From assembly GCA_033002965.1 (NCBI GenBank), contig JAURVB010014869.1:55268-119267 (forward strand): a stretch of 64,000 nucleotides of DNA. Direction: 5' to 3'. Within the stretch, counting starts at the first letter, position 1, and every line of letters begins with the position of its first letter. The stretch comes from Piper betle (lineage: Eukaryota > Streptophyta > Magnoliopsida > Piperales > Piperaceae). Below the pieces are notes generated by a model that was given only the letters and a program-made list of their open reading frames with translations, made no database searches and was not told the DNA's origin. This document shows positions 11,828-23,208 of this stretch, one piece after another. A program made the position numbers and the translations under genes.

Positions 11828-11831
11828 CTAT

Positions 11832-14678
11832 TGTAACACCCCGTTTCGGCTCACCCGTGAACCGACCCGGAAATGTCACCGGCGACCGAACCGTTCGCTA
11901 ATCTACTGGGTTCGGTTAAGCCGACCCGGATCTGCCCTCGGTGTCTCAAGATGGAGATGCAAACATGAAATGCATGGATGGGATGCGTGGGTTCTAACGT
12001 AGTCCTACATGCATGCTATGATGTACAAGCAAAGACAAGACAAAATAATAAATGAAAAACCAAAAGAAAATATATACTATTTTATAAAAATACGGTAACA
12101 CATACTAATCTACCATGACATTCAACCATTATCTCATTCATTTTTACCTGAGCCGAGTCTGTACTCCAAGGCTCCCTACTCATTCATATTTATCAGTTCG
12201 TTTCATAACAAGTAATTCACTCAAACAAACACATCAAAATTATCGTTTACATAACAATAACACACCATCATTATACGTTACACGCGGCAGGTACATGTGT
12301 GCGCGGTTCCGTGCTGCTCCTCCGCAGTCCCGACAGCTTTCATCGCTTCGCATTCCTCACCTACATATATATAGAAAAACCGTCAGTAACGAGTGTTACC
12401 GGCCCGGAAAATAACTAATATCAAACTGGCACAGGAGAGCAAACTCTCCTGTTGAATGAAAACCATATACTTCCTCAAGAACTCTCATCAGGGCACATAC
12501 GGGAGCCGTCGCCATCGGGTCGACAGCGTCCCCCTATCTTTCACATTCTCATGCCTCGGCCATTTCTCTATTGCTTCTCGCGTCAAATCTCGTTCCTATC
12601 CGCCCTCTGCACCTTCCATATTACTCCTGGCCTTGAGCACGAAGGCCGAGTACTCTCAGGCAGTCGCCTTCAGTACCCTTTGAAACCACAAGTCTAGACA
12701 TGCGCTGCAATGCAGTACCCGTGAACCTCCACACTTCTCCGGGTTTGAGGAACTCAAAGGTGGAGTTGTCAGGATCCCTCGGGAATGAAACGGCCCGCAC
12801 ACCATTCCAGAGCCCACTGTCGACACACACGTGCCCGCTCGCGTAGCACGGTAGTCGGATTTCCCTCATTCAGTCTCTCACCAAAACACGAAAACTATAC
12901 ATATATATAGGTCTGGGTTGGGATTTATACAATAGGCCCGAAGGCAACGTGAGCTGGATCTGAAGTTCGAAAACAAACTCGAGGGATCTCATCCTCGAGG
13001 GTTATTAATCCGGAAAATCGTTGGCTAAATGGCCCGAGTTAAGTGGGATTCGATAAAACGCCACTTAACTCGTCCTGCACATAATAAGTCAAATACACAA
13101 GAGAGTAGCGTAAATCAGAGAACGAGTCCTAAACGGACCTGGTAGAAGCTCCAAACGGGTCCACGCGCCTAGGCGGCGAGCTCCTACACCGTACCTACAC
13201 AATCAAGCTAAAAACTAACGCCCGCATGATGAATCACATATCCTATAGCATACACACACAATCAACACAATCACACGTCAATCAACACACATCAACCTAT
13301 ATCAATTCTAGCGAGTCTACTTAAGCTAGTTTGATTAGATCATGATTATTACTTAATAACCCTAATTAGTTTCATAACTTCTATTTTTAACACCACACAA
13401 TCAAACAAATTTCATATTTTTATCCTTAATCAAATCTACATTTATATATATTATTATAACACACAATTCACCAATCCTAGCATGCAATTCTAATAATCAA
13501 AACTTTCAAATAATTAAATTAAAATAAATTATACCTCGCGTCGTCGAAAATCGGCGACGGCTAGGGTTTCCGTTTCGTGGCTCGAAACTCGAATTCGGCA
13601 CCTAGCGGCGTCCGAAGTCCGATCAGATTGGACCGGGTGCGTTCGGCGGATGATCCGGCGAATTTCCCACAAATCCAATTTCCGGCGGTTCCGGCGGTTT
13701 TCCGGCGAGTGTCGGCGGTTTTCCGGCGGATTCCGACGGTTTTCCGGCGATGATTTGGGACGGGGCAATCAAGGGGTCTATCGGCACCAGCTCGACGAGC
13801 TTGGTCCGATGGTGGTGTCAAACAAAGTAACCGAGGCGGCGATGGCCGTCGGCGGCGGCGTCGAAAGTGGGTGGCGGCGGCGGCGTTCTCCGATCGAGGC
13901 TCCGGCCGGCCTCGACGGTGGTCGGGACGATGGGGGAAACGTCGGCGACGTCGAGGGGGTGGTCGTCGGGGTCACAGCGGCGGCGGCGCGGCCCGGACGG
14001 CGGCGGAATCAGTGGGCGGCGCGTCGCGGTTCGCGGGGCGATTCCGGCGTCGTGGCGGCGCGACGGTGGCCGGGGTTGGTCGGGGCGGCACGGCGACGGC
14101 AAGGCGGGGCAGGGCGGCGTCGATCGGCGGCAGCACGGCGTCGGCGGCGGCGGCGGCAGCACACCACAGTGGCGGCGGCGAGGGTTTGGGTGAGAATGGT
14201 CGGGGAAGAAGAAAAACATGACTAGTGGCAAACTCGTAATTTAGTATTGACTCGATTCCGACTCGAGTCAAAATAATAACTAGTTCGTAATAAATTCTAA
14301 AAAAATCTAGAAAAATATGGAAAAATCACATAAAATAAAACAAACACAACAACATCCAAATGACATGCTCTATAACTAATAACCCACCCGAATATAATCC
14401 AACGCGTCCTAATTCGTCATTCGGCCCTAAAATTATTTCTACGATCAAACATATAAAAAGAAAAAAATACTGCATACTTTCATATATTCAGATAACTCGT
14501 ATCTCACCATCTTCTCGACGTTATCATCATATATTCAGGTACACCTGACTCTCATCGCTCATAACTCACGGCTGGTCTCGACTCAGCACGCGATTCATGA
14601 AACCGACTCGACTCGAACCAACGATCGAACCGACTGGTTCGGTAACGTAAAACCCTGACTCGAATCACGGGTTTTACA
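11832..14678 (-). repeat. Inner element LTR, right copy (5' LTR in coding orientation)
   Basis: Mate of 6838-9682. Because gag is on the minus strand, this copy should drive transcription leftwards into gag. It lies four bases from the primer-binding site, as expected for the 5' LTR. Confidence 0.95.
12896..12910 (-). promoter_or_regulatory. Candidate LTR promoter TATA box
   Basis: Reading the minus strand gives CCTATATATATGTATAG, an AT block in an otherwise GC-mixed LTR. The same block is at about 7901-7915 in the left LTR and a close variant is at 14787-14800 in the solo LTR. It lies about 1 kb upstream of the primer-binding site, a plausible U3/R position. Conservation among three LTR copies is the main support; transcription start is not shown. 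Confidence 0.45.
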
Positions 14679-14683
14679 CCTCG
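14679..14683. repeat. Target-site duplication (right) of inner element
   Basis: CCTCG, matching 6833-6837. The outer solo LTR resumes here. Confidence 0.93.
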
Positions 14684-16603
14684 AGAATGGAACAGTCCGC
14701 TGGCACTAATCTAGACTGTCACGGCATCCTCTGCATGGTACGTGCAGTCGATTTCTCCATCTCTCGTCTCACTGGAAACGCGAAAACTACATATATATAG
14801 GGCTGGGTAGGGATTTATATAATAGGCCCGAAGGCAACTTGTGGTGGATCTTGTTTTCGAAATCATCCTCGAGGGATCTCATCCTCGAGGGGTTATTAAT
14901 CCGGAAAACTATTCGGTTAAATGGCCCGAGTTAAGTGGGATCCGATAAAGCGCAACTTAACTCGTCCTGTAGGTATTAAAACAAACATACAATAGAAAAG
15001 AGTAAAACAGAACGAGTCCTAAACGGACCTGGTAGAAGCTCCAAGCGTGTCATCGCGCCTAGGCGGCGAGCTCCTACTCCGTACCTACACATCAAAACTA
15101 AATACTAACGCCCGCTAACTAAATGATGCATCAAATCCGACATGACCATCACACCACAATACAAACATCAACCATAACAATCAACAATTATAAATGTAAA
15201 AATAATTCCAACTTATCCTATTAACACCTATTTTTATTATATTTCCTAAGTTACGTTGTACTCGATTATCATACTCAAATCTACTTTACTTCATTAGCTC
15301 ATTTAACCTTCATTCCCTGTTAATCACATCATGCACATGTTTACTTCATTCATAATCTTAACATTCATCATAATAATTAATCAACCCTAGCATGCTATGC
15401 TAACAATTATCATCAATTTTAAATAAATCAATCGGAGGTAATTATACCTCACGTTGTCGACAATCGGCGACGGTTAGGGTTCTGTCGCGTGTCTCGGAAC
15501 TCAAATTCGGCGCTCATCGGCGTCCGAAGCTCGATCGGGCTCGACTGGGTGAGCCCCGCGGAAGATCCGGTGAATTCCAGTGAATTCCAGAAATTCCGGT
15601 TTTCCGGCAGTTGCTGGCGGTTTTCCGGCGGCTTCCGGTGGTTTTCCGGCGACAATCGCCGGCGGCGTTTACTGGCCGGAAAGTGGTCGTGTTGGGTACC
15701 CTCGGAACCGGCTCGGCGAGCCCGACTCATCTATGACATCAGCGTGGCCAATGGAGGCGGCGGCTCGCTGGAAAATGGCAAAACAGAGCCGGCGGCGATG
15801 GGTCGTTAGATCCGGCCGGCCACGGCGGCGATGGCCTCCGTTCCAGTCGGGGAAGGTCGCTGGAAGGCTGAGGGTGCTGAGGCGACCGACCGATCGCGGC
15901 GGCGCTGGTCGCCGGCGGTGGAATCGGCGACGGAAGCGCAACGCGGGTGCGGCGTCGCGGTGTGGCTTCCTCGCGTCGCGGCGGTCCGATGGGGGCCGGA
16001 CCTGGTCGGGGCGGCAGGGCGACGCCGTGGCCGGGCTGGGCGGCATCGATCGGCGGCCGGGCGGGCATCCACGGCAGCGGCGGTGGCATGCACAGTGGCG
16101 GCGCGTGGTGAGGGTTTGGGGAAGAAGAAAGGAAAGGTCGAGGGTGTGTGTGGTGGCAAACTCGTAAATATTACTTGACTCGTCTCCGACTCGAGTCAAG
16201 AATAATATTTAAGTCGTAAAAAAATTCCATAAAAATATGGGAAAAATCCCATAAAATCAAACAATACCAAAAAATCATAATGATATGCTCTAGAACTATC
16301 AACCCACCCAAAATGCCTGTAACGCGTCCTAACGCGGTAAACAGCCTAAAACTAATTCTACGATCCATTATATATCATAATAAAAAAATGAACTGCATAC
16401 TCTCATATATTCTGATAACTCATTCTTTTCTGCTGTGTTCATGACGTTATCATCATATACTTGGGTACACATGACCCTCATGGCTCATACACGAGACCGG
16501 CGTCGGCTCAGTACACGTGTTCTGAAACTGACTCGACTCGAAAATAACGGTCGAACCGACCGGTTCTGAATATAAAACCCTGACTCGAATCGTGGGTTTT
16601 ACA

Positions 16604-16608
16604 CGATC
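16604..16608. repeat. Target-site duplication (right) of outer solo LTR
   Basis: CGATC after TTTTACA at 16603, matching 5817-5821. Confidence 0.9.
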
Positions 16609-17202
16609 ACAGTAGCAATAGGAGGACACACGAAGGGTTTATTATTTTTATTCATTTAATTACTAATTTTTAAAATTATAATTATATATTTTTTGATAGA
16701 AAAATCTTTTAAATTTATTATAATAAAAATAACAAGGATAATAATTATAAAATCTTGTAAAACTAGTGCTATAAAATTTTAAAAGAATTAAGGCGATAGA
16801 TTTACATATCCTAAAAGTACTAATTATAAATAAATTAATCATAATAAGAGCTTTTTACCAAAAAAAAAAGAGAGGAGAAAGTGGTTGAAGAATAATTGGG
16901 GTAATTACTAGAAATAAAAAAATTTTAATATATAATTGTTTAACGGTCGTCAAGTTAGTTTTGTAATAAAATAAAAAATCAAAATAATTCAACTCAAAAT
17001 TATAAAATTTGTTTTTAAAAATAATGGCCAACAACCACCCAATCGGAGGACAAATAGATTTGACAACCCCTTGGCCTAGGACACGTGGACTCCCTAGGCT
17101 CACGCCGTATAGATGAGGTTACCCTCATGCGTTGCCTCTAGCCTTGGCAACCAAATTTGGTCGGCCAAGCTCGCCTAATCCGGCCGCCCCAACCAATGGC
17201 CG

Positions 17203-17243
17203 GCCAGATATGGTCGCCCTAGCTTTGGGTAGCCATATCTGGC
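17203..17243. repeat. Perfect 11-bp inverted repeat (hairpin)
   Basis: GCCAGATATGG (17203-17213) and CCATATCTGGC (17233-17243) are exact reverse complements separated by 19 bases. They sit in a GC-rich island (17040-17250) within AT-rich DNA that also holds the palindrome CCAAATTTGG. The function is unknown; it may be the end of a degraded transposon. Confidence 0.6.
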
Positions 17244-18094
17244 AAGAGAAAATGTTTAGTGTTATCGTGAAAGTAATCATGCCTATGAAATAGTCATGCT
17301 TGCATTTAATGAACATTTTATCTATAAATTGCTCTTTAACGTCATGATTTGTATCCTCATCCTTTATCTAATTGTGGTAAAGGTGATAGTTTCAAGGCAT
17401 TTGAAACCCTTCACCACAACCATAAATACTGTATTCGGATCTTATTCCACTTATTTGAAAAGTGATCAAATTATGGATCCTAATGTTGGATTCATATAAT
17501 TACAAAAATAAAGACTGGGTGAGAAATTCAACCACACTATCCCTCGTCCATTTAATAGGGCTTGTGACGATTAAATATATTTAATCTGAATCAAGTATAA
17601 AATAATATATAAATTACTTACCTTACATTAGACAACAGAAAATAACCTCCAATTTAAGTAAAATCATAATTCACTAGAAGGTTGTAACCTTTAAAAAATA
17701 TGTAACCTTTAAAAAAATGTGTAACCTTTAGCCAACGAGTTGATTAAATAATTAATTCTAACAGTTTGATAATGAAAATGCATATAGGATTAACATAGTT
17801 TAACCATTATTGATAGAAATAAAAATAAGAAATGATGTAGGTATAAAATGGGGACATATGAGCATAACCAAAGTTGTAGATCATATGTAATATAATAGTT
17901 AGCCAATATTTTGTCAATTTGTGTTGGGTGAGAGTTGCTTAGAATTGTGAATACTTATAAAAAATATGTTAATAGATAAAATTACACATTATCTTACTAG
18001 ATTTGAGAAATGGAATACAATTTTCATAAGTTTTTAATTATTTATAAAAGCTAGGTTTTGTAATTTGTTGTATTGGTAAGATGAATAACTACTC

Positions 18095-18830
18095 ATGATA
18101 TGTGAGTCGAGCCAAGTTCGCCTCAAAATGAGAAAAACTGGGCTCAGCTCGGCTTGTAGGCTCATCCAAGACTAGGTGAGCTTGAACCAAGCTCAATTTT
18201 ATTTTTTAACAAGAAGAAATTAATGAATTAATATTATATTTAATAAACTTTATATGAGGATAAAATTGCACCATAATAGTACAAATACACCCCAACTACT
18301 TTGATACCCACATACCCATGTACAATCATATGCTTAAATTGAAATTTATATTTTTAAAATACAAATTATTGATCGTCATTGACAATAGAGAAGGATGTAA
18401 AATCTTTCAACAACTTATTTTTAAAAAATTACATTTGGAGAGTGTGCTATTTTGAGCTAGAATTAAAAAGTTGGCTTGGGAAAATTAAAGAATTTAAGAA
18501 AGAAAAGTGAAGAGAAAAAAAAAAGAGTTCAAGAGAATTGAAATTTGGAGAGATGGAGGGGGTCAAAGAGCCTGTGGATGTGCGAATTTAGATGTTGGAA
18601 CTCTCTTGATTTTATAGATAATTTTTATAATATTTTTCTTTTTCTTTTCTTTTAATAGAGAGAGCATCTCTCTAAAGAGCAAAATCTATACTCAAGCTTG
18701 ATGCTGAGCCAAGCCAAACTTGCTTGTATTTTGATGGTTCAGCTCGGCTTGATATTTAAATCAAGCAAAACCAACTCTATAACTTAGTGAGCGGAGCCCG
18801 ACTGGGCTCACTCGCTTGCCATGAATATGA
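18095..18830. repeat. Degenerate GAGCC/GGCTC-rich dispersed repeat
   Basis: Both ends carry motifs of the type AGCTCGGCTTG and GAGCCAAGCC (18100-18200 and 18700-18820). The hAT-like MITEs at 36478 and 53648 have the same motifs. Here the outer TAGGGGTGTAAA terminus is not visible, so this may be an old, decayed relative. Confidence 0.4.
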
Positions 18831-19423
18831 ACAACATAATATATTATGCAGTAATTTGTTTTAAGGTCTTGCACTTAGTAATGTTATACGACTCAATCAC
18901 CAAATAAAATCAACGCTCATTACATGTGTTTAATATCAACTTCCAAATTATAGTAATTAATAGATGCTATCAGGATCAAACTTATTTTTCCAATATAATG
19001 TACATGTGGTATACATAACTAATAAATTATGCAAATATATGCTAATATGTTTAGATGGTTTTATACCATAGTTTTAAATACTTGACCGATTGCCGTATCG
19101 GATTTATAATTAGTATGGGGTATTATATTTGATTCAATCATATATCAATTTAAATATTAAAAATATATTGCATTATCAATATTATATCAAATAACAGTTA
19201 AAAAACCATGATTTTCAACACAAAATAGGATACTATGAAAATTTTAAATTAAAAAACTGCGTATGGATTAAAATGGTAGAAAGTTTAAAATTTAATGATT
19301 TCAGACGGTATGTGGCATAACAGGTATAACTGGTGTTACATTAAGGTATTCAAAATTAAGTTTTTAACTATTTCATGTCAAAGCACAATTCTTTGTGAAG
19401 ATTAGCTTTTTGCATGTTTTATT

Positions 19424-19424
19424 A

Positions 19425-19455
<31 letters not shown>

Positions 19456-19457
19456 AA
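19424..19457. repeat. (TAAA)n microsatellite
   Basis: About eight uninterrupted AAAT/TAAA units. Confidence 0.9.
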
Positions 19458-22013
19458 GTATTATAATGTATCAAAACATATTATACCTAATAAAATGCAT
19501 TTATATTGTCTGTAAACTAGAGATTTTAACTATTCCAGTCAAAGCTCAATTTGATAAGAATGAGAAATGAATAATTTTTTACTTTAACTGTATGATTGGG
19601 GAGTTTGGCGAAGAAGGAAACACAGGTTTACTCATTCCCCAGGTTTCAAAGGAGTTGAAGGTGTCCTAGCTAGTTTCTGCAGATTTTATTTCCATGATAA
19701 AATAACAAGATTGCTACTCTGGTTTGGTGGGTGATCTTCAGAATATGCATGTTTTCTTATTTGCGCCGATGGAGTCTAGTGCAGAGAAGAGATATTACCA
19801 CTAATACCAGCTTTCTGTGGTCTTCAAAATTGCCATGCATTTCAAATCATGCCTTTTAATGACGATGATGATTATGGGTTCAGGTCATATTTCAAAAAGA
19901 ATTTGCAATCTGAGTTGTGAACTTTATTTTTGATGTTTCTCTTGTAAGTTTTGATCTTTCATAGAGCTCTGACCGTATGTATATTGATGCAATAGATAGT
20001 ATCACTACCTCCTAGCCATAATAAACCTTGTCCCAGAAACAATATACCAAGCATCTAACAAAGCCATGAATTGAAACAGTTTCCCTATAAACATCAAGCA
20101 TGCACAAGCATCAAGAACGGCAATTTTTTGGCATCAAGTATCAGTTCAAGACAAGGCTTTATGGAAAGGAATGAAACCTGAGGGAACCCAAAAGCTCTTA
20201 ATACACATGACAACTTTCCCAAAAGCTACAAATACCAAATACCAACTATAGATTTGTTGAATTCCGAGTAGATAGAAGGCAATATGTGAGTTTTAGTTGT
20301 GTAAGTGACTCAATCATTCAAAGAACACCTTTGCGGGTTTCTGTTACAACCCATGGTTTGTATGATGAACAAATTTTGTCCTCTTCATCAAATCTATTAT
20401 CCTATCTGTTGATTATTGGCAATTGAATCTTTAGCAAGTGGTTACTTGGTAGGCTAGAACAGATACGTATATCAGATAGTGAAAGAATTTCCAATGAAAA
20501 CATGACCCCCCAAACAGATTTGAGAGAGCCCAATTATCTCCTCTGTTGTGCAGTCTGTGTTTTTGGGTTACTATCCAGTCCACTACAATAGAGATATCCA
20601 CAAAGCTCACTGCCATGGTACTAACTATCTAAATTCAAGTTTGAAATGCACTTTTTTCAGGGCAAAGCTCAATTCATTTCAGTGATCAGCTAAGATCCAA
20701 CAATCTAATAAGAACTGGCAATAACTTCACCTTCTGCACACGAAAAGAAAAAACCTCATGCTATAATACTTGAGCCATGGGTAGATTTCAAAGCTGAAAC
20801 TTCCGCCTTGTAGTTCATTTAAGGAAACAGTAATTCAGCTCATGATCAGATGATTTGTAATAAGAACAAGAAGACACCAATGTTATGTTGGGTGGCTATG
20901 GGTGCTCTTCTAGCTCATATGAGCTAATCTGAGTGAAACTTTATCAATTCTGCATTGAACACTTCCAATAATATTTAATGGGTTTTGCTTAAAAACATTT
21001 TTTGGTCTGTAGATACAACATATAGGTACATTAAACTTCCATCTTTTGATCTTCACCAGCTTTTGGTACTCTTGGGAGCTGTTCTCCTTTCTTGCTATGA
21101 GTTCATCCTTGAAGCCATCATTTCTGCGCATCCTTGTTTATTGTTAATTGTCATTTTTTACAACAAACTTCATATAATATGATGAAAACACCAACAAAAG
21201 GGTGAATTTGGTTCACATATCAGAATAAATAAGTTACTTTTGCTAGTTTATGAGATCAAGTTTTGGGCAATGAAGAGGCTTTTGTGCAAGAACTTGGGTA
21301 TTGGTTCATACCATCCCAAAGGTTGACCCATGTACCTATAAGCTGCCAAGGATATATTACTTATTAAGAGAGACTGATTGGTAAATCTTGAATCAAATAT
21401 AAAACCAACATCCAAAATCTTCATCAAAGAAAAGAAATGTCTAAAATCATGTGAAAAATTGGATGGTAAATTGGGTCAAGAATGAGTGATCATATTATTG
21501 TTGCATTATATGCTATAACAATCAAAATCAAGGTGTGCAAGTTTGTCGATGTTCCGATCAGCGCTGCGCGCTCGTTTCTTGCCCGATTCGAGCGATTCAA
21601 AAAGCAACAGGTTCATCTACTACCCTAGATCACGTTTCAATCATCAAATCCCCAATGTCGATTATGGTGGCTCCTTGAAAGCGTTAAAAACCTCGCAAGA
21701 TACACAAACGCCCAAGGCCATGACCAATGCGGATTCGAAAGGAGAATTCTCTCAAAATACCCAACACCAGCACCTGAAATTAGACTCATTCGAAAGCCAA
21801 ACTCTTAACCTTTCCCACAAAGAAAACCCGGTCGAAATTCATGGGTTACACATCGAGCTACAGCCGATTCAATCCACATGAAAAACACACCCAAACCCTA
21901 ACCCCCACACACCCCCAACACCCTCTCCACCCCATCCTATCCATCCCCCACGCTCAACCACCGCCGTCCATCCCACCACCCATCCAACGGACCAAATTCA
22001 AACCACGGACACG

Positions 22014-22023
22014 TCGATCCGCG
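22014..22023 (+). promoter_or_regulatory. Histone promoter hexamer/octamer (type I-like) element
   Basis: The sequence around ACACGTCGATCCGCGG contains GATCCGCG (22016-22023), the reverse complement of the plant histone octamer CGCGGATC. It is fused to a hexamer-like ACGTCG core. The known plant histone type I element joins the same two motifs with a short spacer; here the spacer is compressed. Such elements give S-phase and meristem expression. It lies about 50 bp upstream of the TATA box of the H1 gene. Confidence 0.7.
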
Positions 22024-22037
22024 GCAAAGGCTCTCGA

Positions 22038-22042
22038 CCAAT
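22038..22042 (+). promoter_or_regulatory. CCAAT box of H1 promoter
   Basis: CCAATCAG, between the octamer and the TATA box. NF-Y type sites in this position are common in histone promoters. Confidence 0.6.
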
Positions 22043-22072
22043 CAGAGCTGGCCTTTCTGTCCGCCCTCCACA

Positions 22073-22079
22073 TATAAAA
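22073..22079 (+). promoter_or_regulatory. TATA box of H1 gene
   Basis: TATAAAA in CACATATAAAAGCCG, 66 bp upstream of the H1 start codon. The surroundings are GC-rich, which makes the motif stand out. Confidence 0.75.
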
Positions 22080-22138
22080 GCCGTTGCACCGGCGACCTGC
22101 ATGCAACAGACCCGAAAAGCTTCACAAAGCCATCATCA

Positions 22139-23208
22139 ATGGCGACGGCGGAGGAAGAAACGGCGGCGCTGTTTGGTGTCGCGCTGTCGTCGCCGGTGCC
22201 GGTGGACCCGCCGGCGGTTGACGTCCCCGAGGAGAAGCCCGACGTCGCCGAGGTGTTAACCAAGCCGGCGAAGAAGGCGGCGAAAGCGGCGAAGGCGAAG
22301 GCGAAGACGAAGAAGGCCCCCGCGACTCGCAAGCCCCGATTGCCCTCAGCCCACCCGCCATACCTCGATGTTAGCTTCGAAATCTCGTAATTTTTGGTTG
22401 ATTTGATCGATTTGAGCTTCGCAACTTCGGTGTTTTTTGGATGATTCGATCGATTTGGGCTTCGAATATTTGGTTTTTTGTTGGTTGATTTTGTGGTGAG
22501 AAGGATTGGGTTTTTTGGTATTGTAGATGATAAAGGGGGCCATAGCGGCGTTGAAGGAGCGGACGGGGTCGAGCCAGTACGCGATCACAAAGTATGTGGA
22601 GGAGAAGCACGGCGCCCACTTGCCGCCGGCGTACAAGAAGCTCGTGCTCTACCATTTGAAGAAGCTCGTCGGGGAGGGGAAGCTGGTGCGGGTGAAGGGC
22701 TCCTTCAAGCTGGCCCCGGCTCGTGATCGCTCCGCCGCCGCAGCTTCCAAGCCCAAGCCCAAGTCCAAGGTCAAGCCCGCCGCCGCCCCGAAGGCGGCGA
22801 AGGCCAAATCTCCTGCCAGGGCCAGGCCGAAGGAGGCGGTTCCGGTCAAGGCCAAGCCCAAACCGAAGGCGCCGACGAAGGCCAAGGCCAAGGCGGCTCC
22901 TGCGAAGGCGAAGGCGAAGGCGGCTCCGGCGAAGGCGGCTCCGGCGAAGGCCAAGGCGAAGGCGGCTCCGGCGAAGCCCAAGGCGGCTGCGGCGGCGCCG
23001 AAGAAGGCGTCTGTGGCGAAGCGGAAGGCGGCGCCGGCGAAGGCTAAGCCGGCTAAGGCGGCGAAGACCTCGACCAAGGCATCGCCGGGGAAGAAGGCGA
23101 CGGCGAAAAAAGAGTCCGGCGAAGAAACCTGCGGTGAAGTCGTTGGCGAAGAAGGCGGGAGCGGCGACGAGGTCGTCAGCCAGGAAGACGCGCGGAGCGG
23201 CGAAGTAG
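22139..23208 (+). CDS. Linker histone H1 (two exons; one homopolymer frameshift)
   Basis: Exon 1 is 22139-22369 (77 codons, acidic Pro-rich start, then Lys/Ala-rich). The intron runs 22370-22526 (GT...AG) and exon 2 starts at 22527. Across the junction lies the globular winged-helix domain: HPPYLD / MIKGAIAALKERTGSSQYAI, YVEEKHGAHLPPAYKKLVLY, GEGKLVRVKGSFKLA. The long C-terminal tail is Lys/Ala/Pro repeats (AKAKAAPAKAK) that bind linker DNA. As written, the frame leaves the basic tail at the A6 run 23106-23111 and becomes acidic. Dropping one A gives a typical ending ...SSARKTRGAAK and the stop at 23206-23208. That would make about 300 residues, normal for plant H1. The change is either a real recent mutation or a sequence error; codon composition favours the error. 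Confidence 0.93.

Larger units (their letters stand above)
6838..14678 (-). mobile_element. Complete gag-only LTR retrotransposon (TR-GAG type, Ty3/gypsy)
   Basis: LTRs at 6838-9682 and 11832-14678 (2845 and 2847 bp) enclose a 2149-bp internal region. Both LTRs read TG...CA. Target duplications CCTCG lie at 6833-6837 and 14679-14683. In coding (minus) orientation the order is: LTR, primer-binding site, gag, polypurine tract, LTR. The only protein encoded is Gag; there is no protease, reverse transcriptase, RNase H or integrase, so the enzymes must come from another element. Gag-only elements with terminal repeats are a described non-autonomous class in plants (TR-GAG). The two LTRs differ at only about seven positions by eye, so insertion was recent. 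It sits inside a related solo LTR. Confidence 0.95.
5822..16603 (-). mobile_element. Outer solo LTR (Ty3/gypsy family), split by an inner element
   Basis: The LTR reads TGTAATACCCC... on the plus strand and ends ...GGGTTTTACA at 16603. It is flanked by CGATC on both sides. Removing the inner insertion (6838-14678 plus one 5-bp duplication) leaves about 2.94 kb, close to the 2.85 kb LTRs of the inner element, with which it aligns throughout. No internal region, primer site or second LTR remains, so this is a solo LTR left by LTR-LTR recombination. Strand is given in coding orientation by analogy with the inner element. A TATA-like stretch at about 14787-14800 matches the one in the inner LTRs. 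Confidence 0.88.
16609..21960. other. AT-rich intergenic region with repeat relics
   Basis: Mostly AT-rich with no gene I can support. Landmarks are: an 11-bp inverted repeat at 17203-17243; an old GAGCC/GGCTC-rich repeat at about 18095-18830; a (TAAA)n microsatellite at about 19424-19457; and short unrelated open frames around 20431-21182 without domains. 21543-21881 is open on the plus strand (112 codons, Ser/Gln/Asn-rich), but its first in-frame ATG is the third codon, it matches no family I know, and it lies upstream of the H1 promoter. I leave it uncalled. Confidence 0.5.

Noticed and set aside
15449..16199. Open frames of 93-195 codons in the solo LTR
   Set aside because: Same GC-rich LTR segment as above, diverged; no conserved protein, and the frames differ from those of the inner LTRs.
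21543..21881. 112-codon frame upstream of H1
   Set aside because: First codon TTG, no recognised motif, located in the H1 upstream region. It could be a real small gene, but nothing supports it beyond openness.
22723..23208. 161-codon Arg/Pro-rich frame overlapping H1
   Set aside because: Only its last part (after the A6 run) is the real H1 tail. The upstream part is an out-of-phase reading of the H1 exon.
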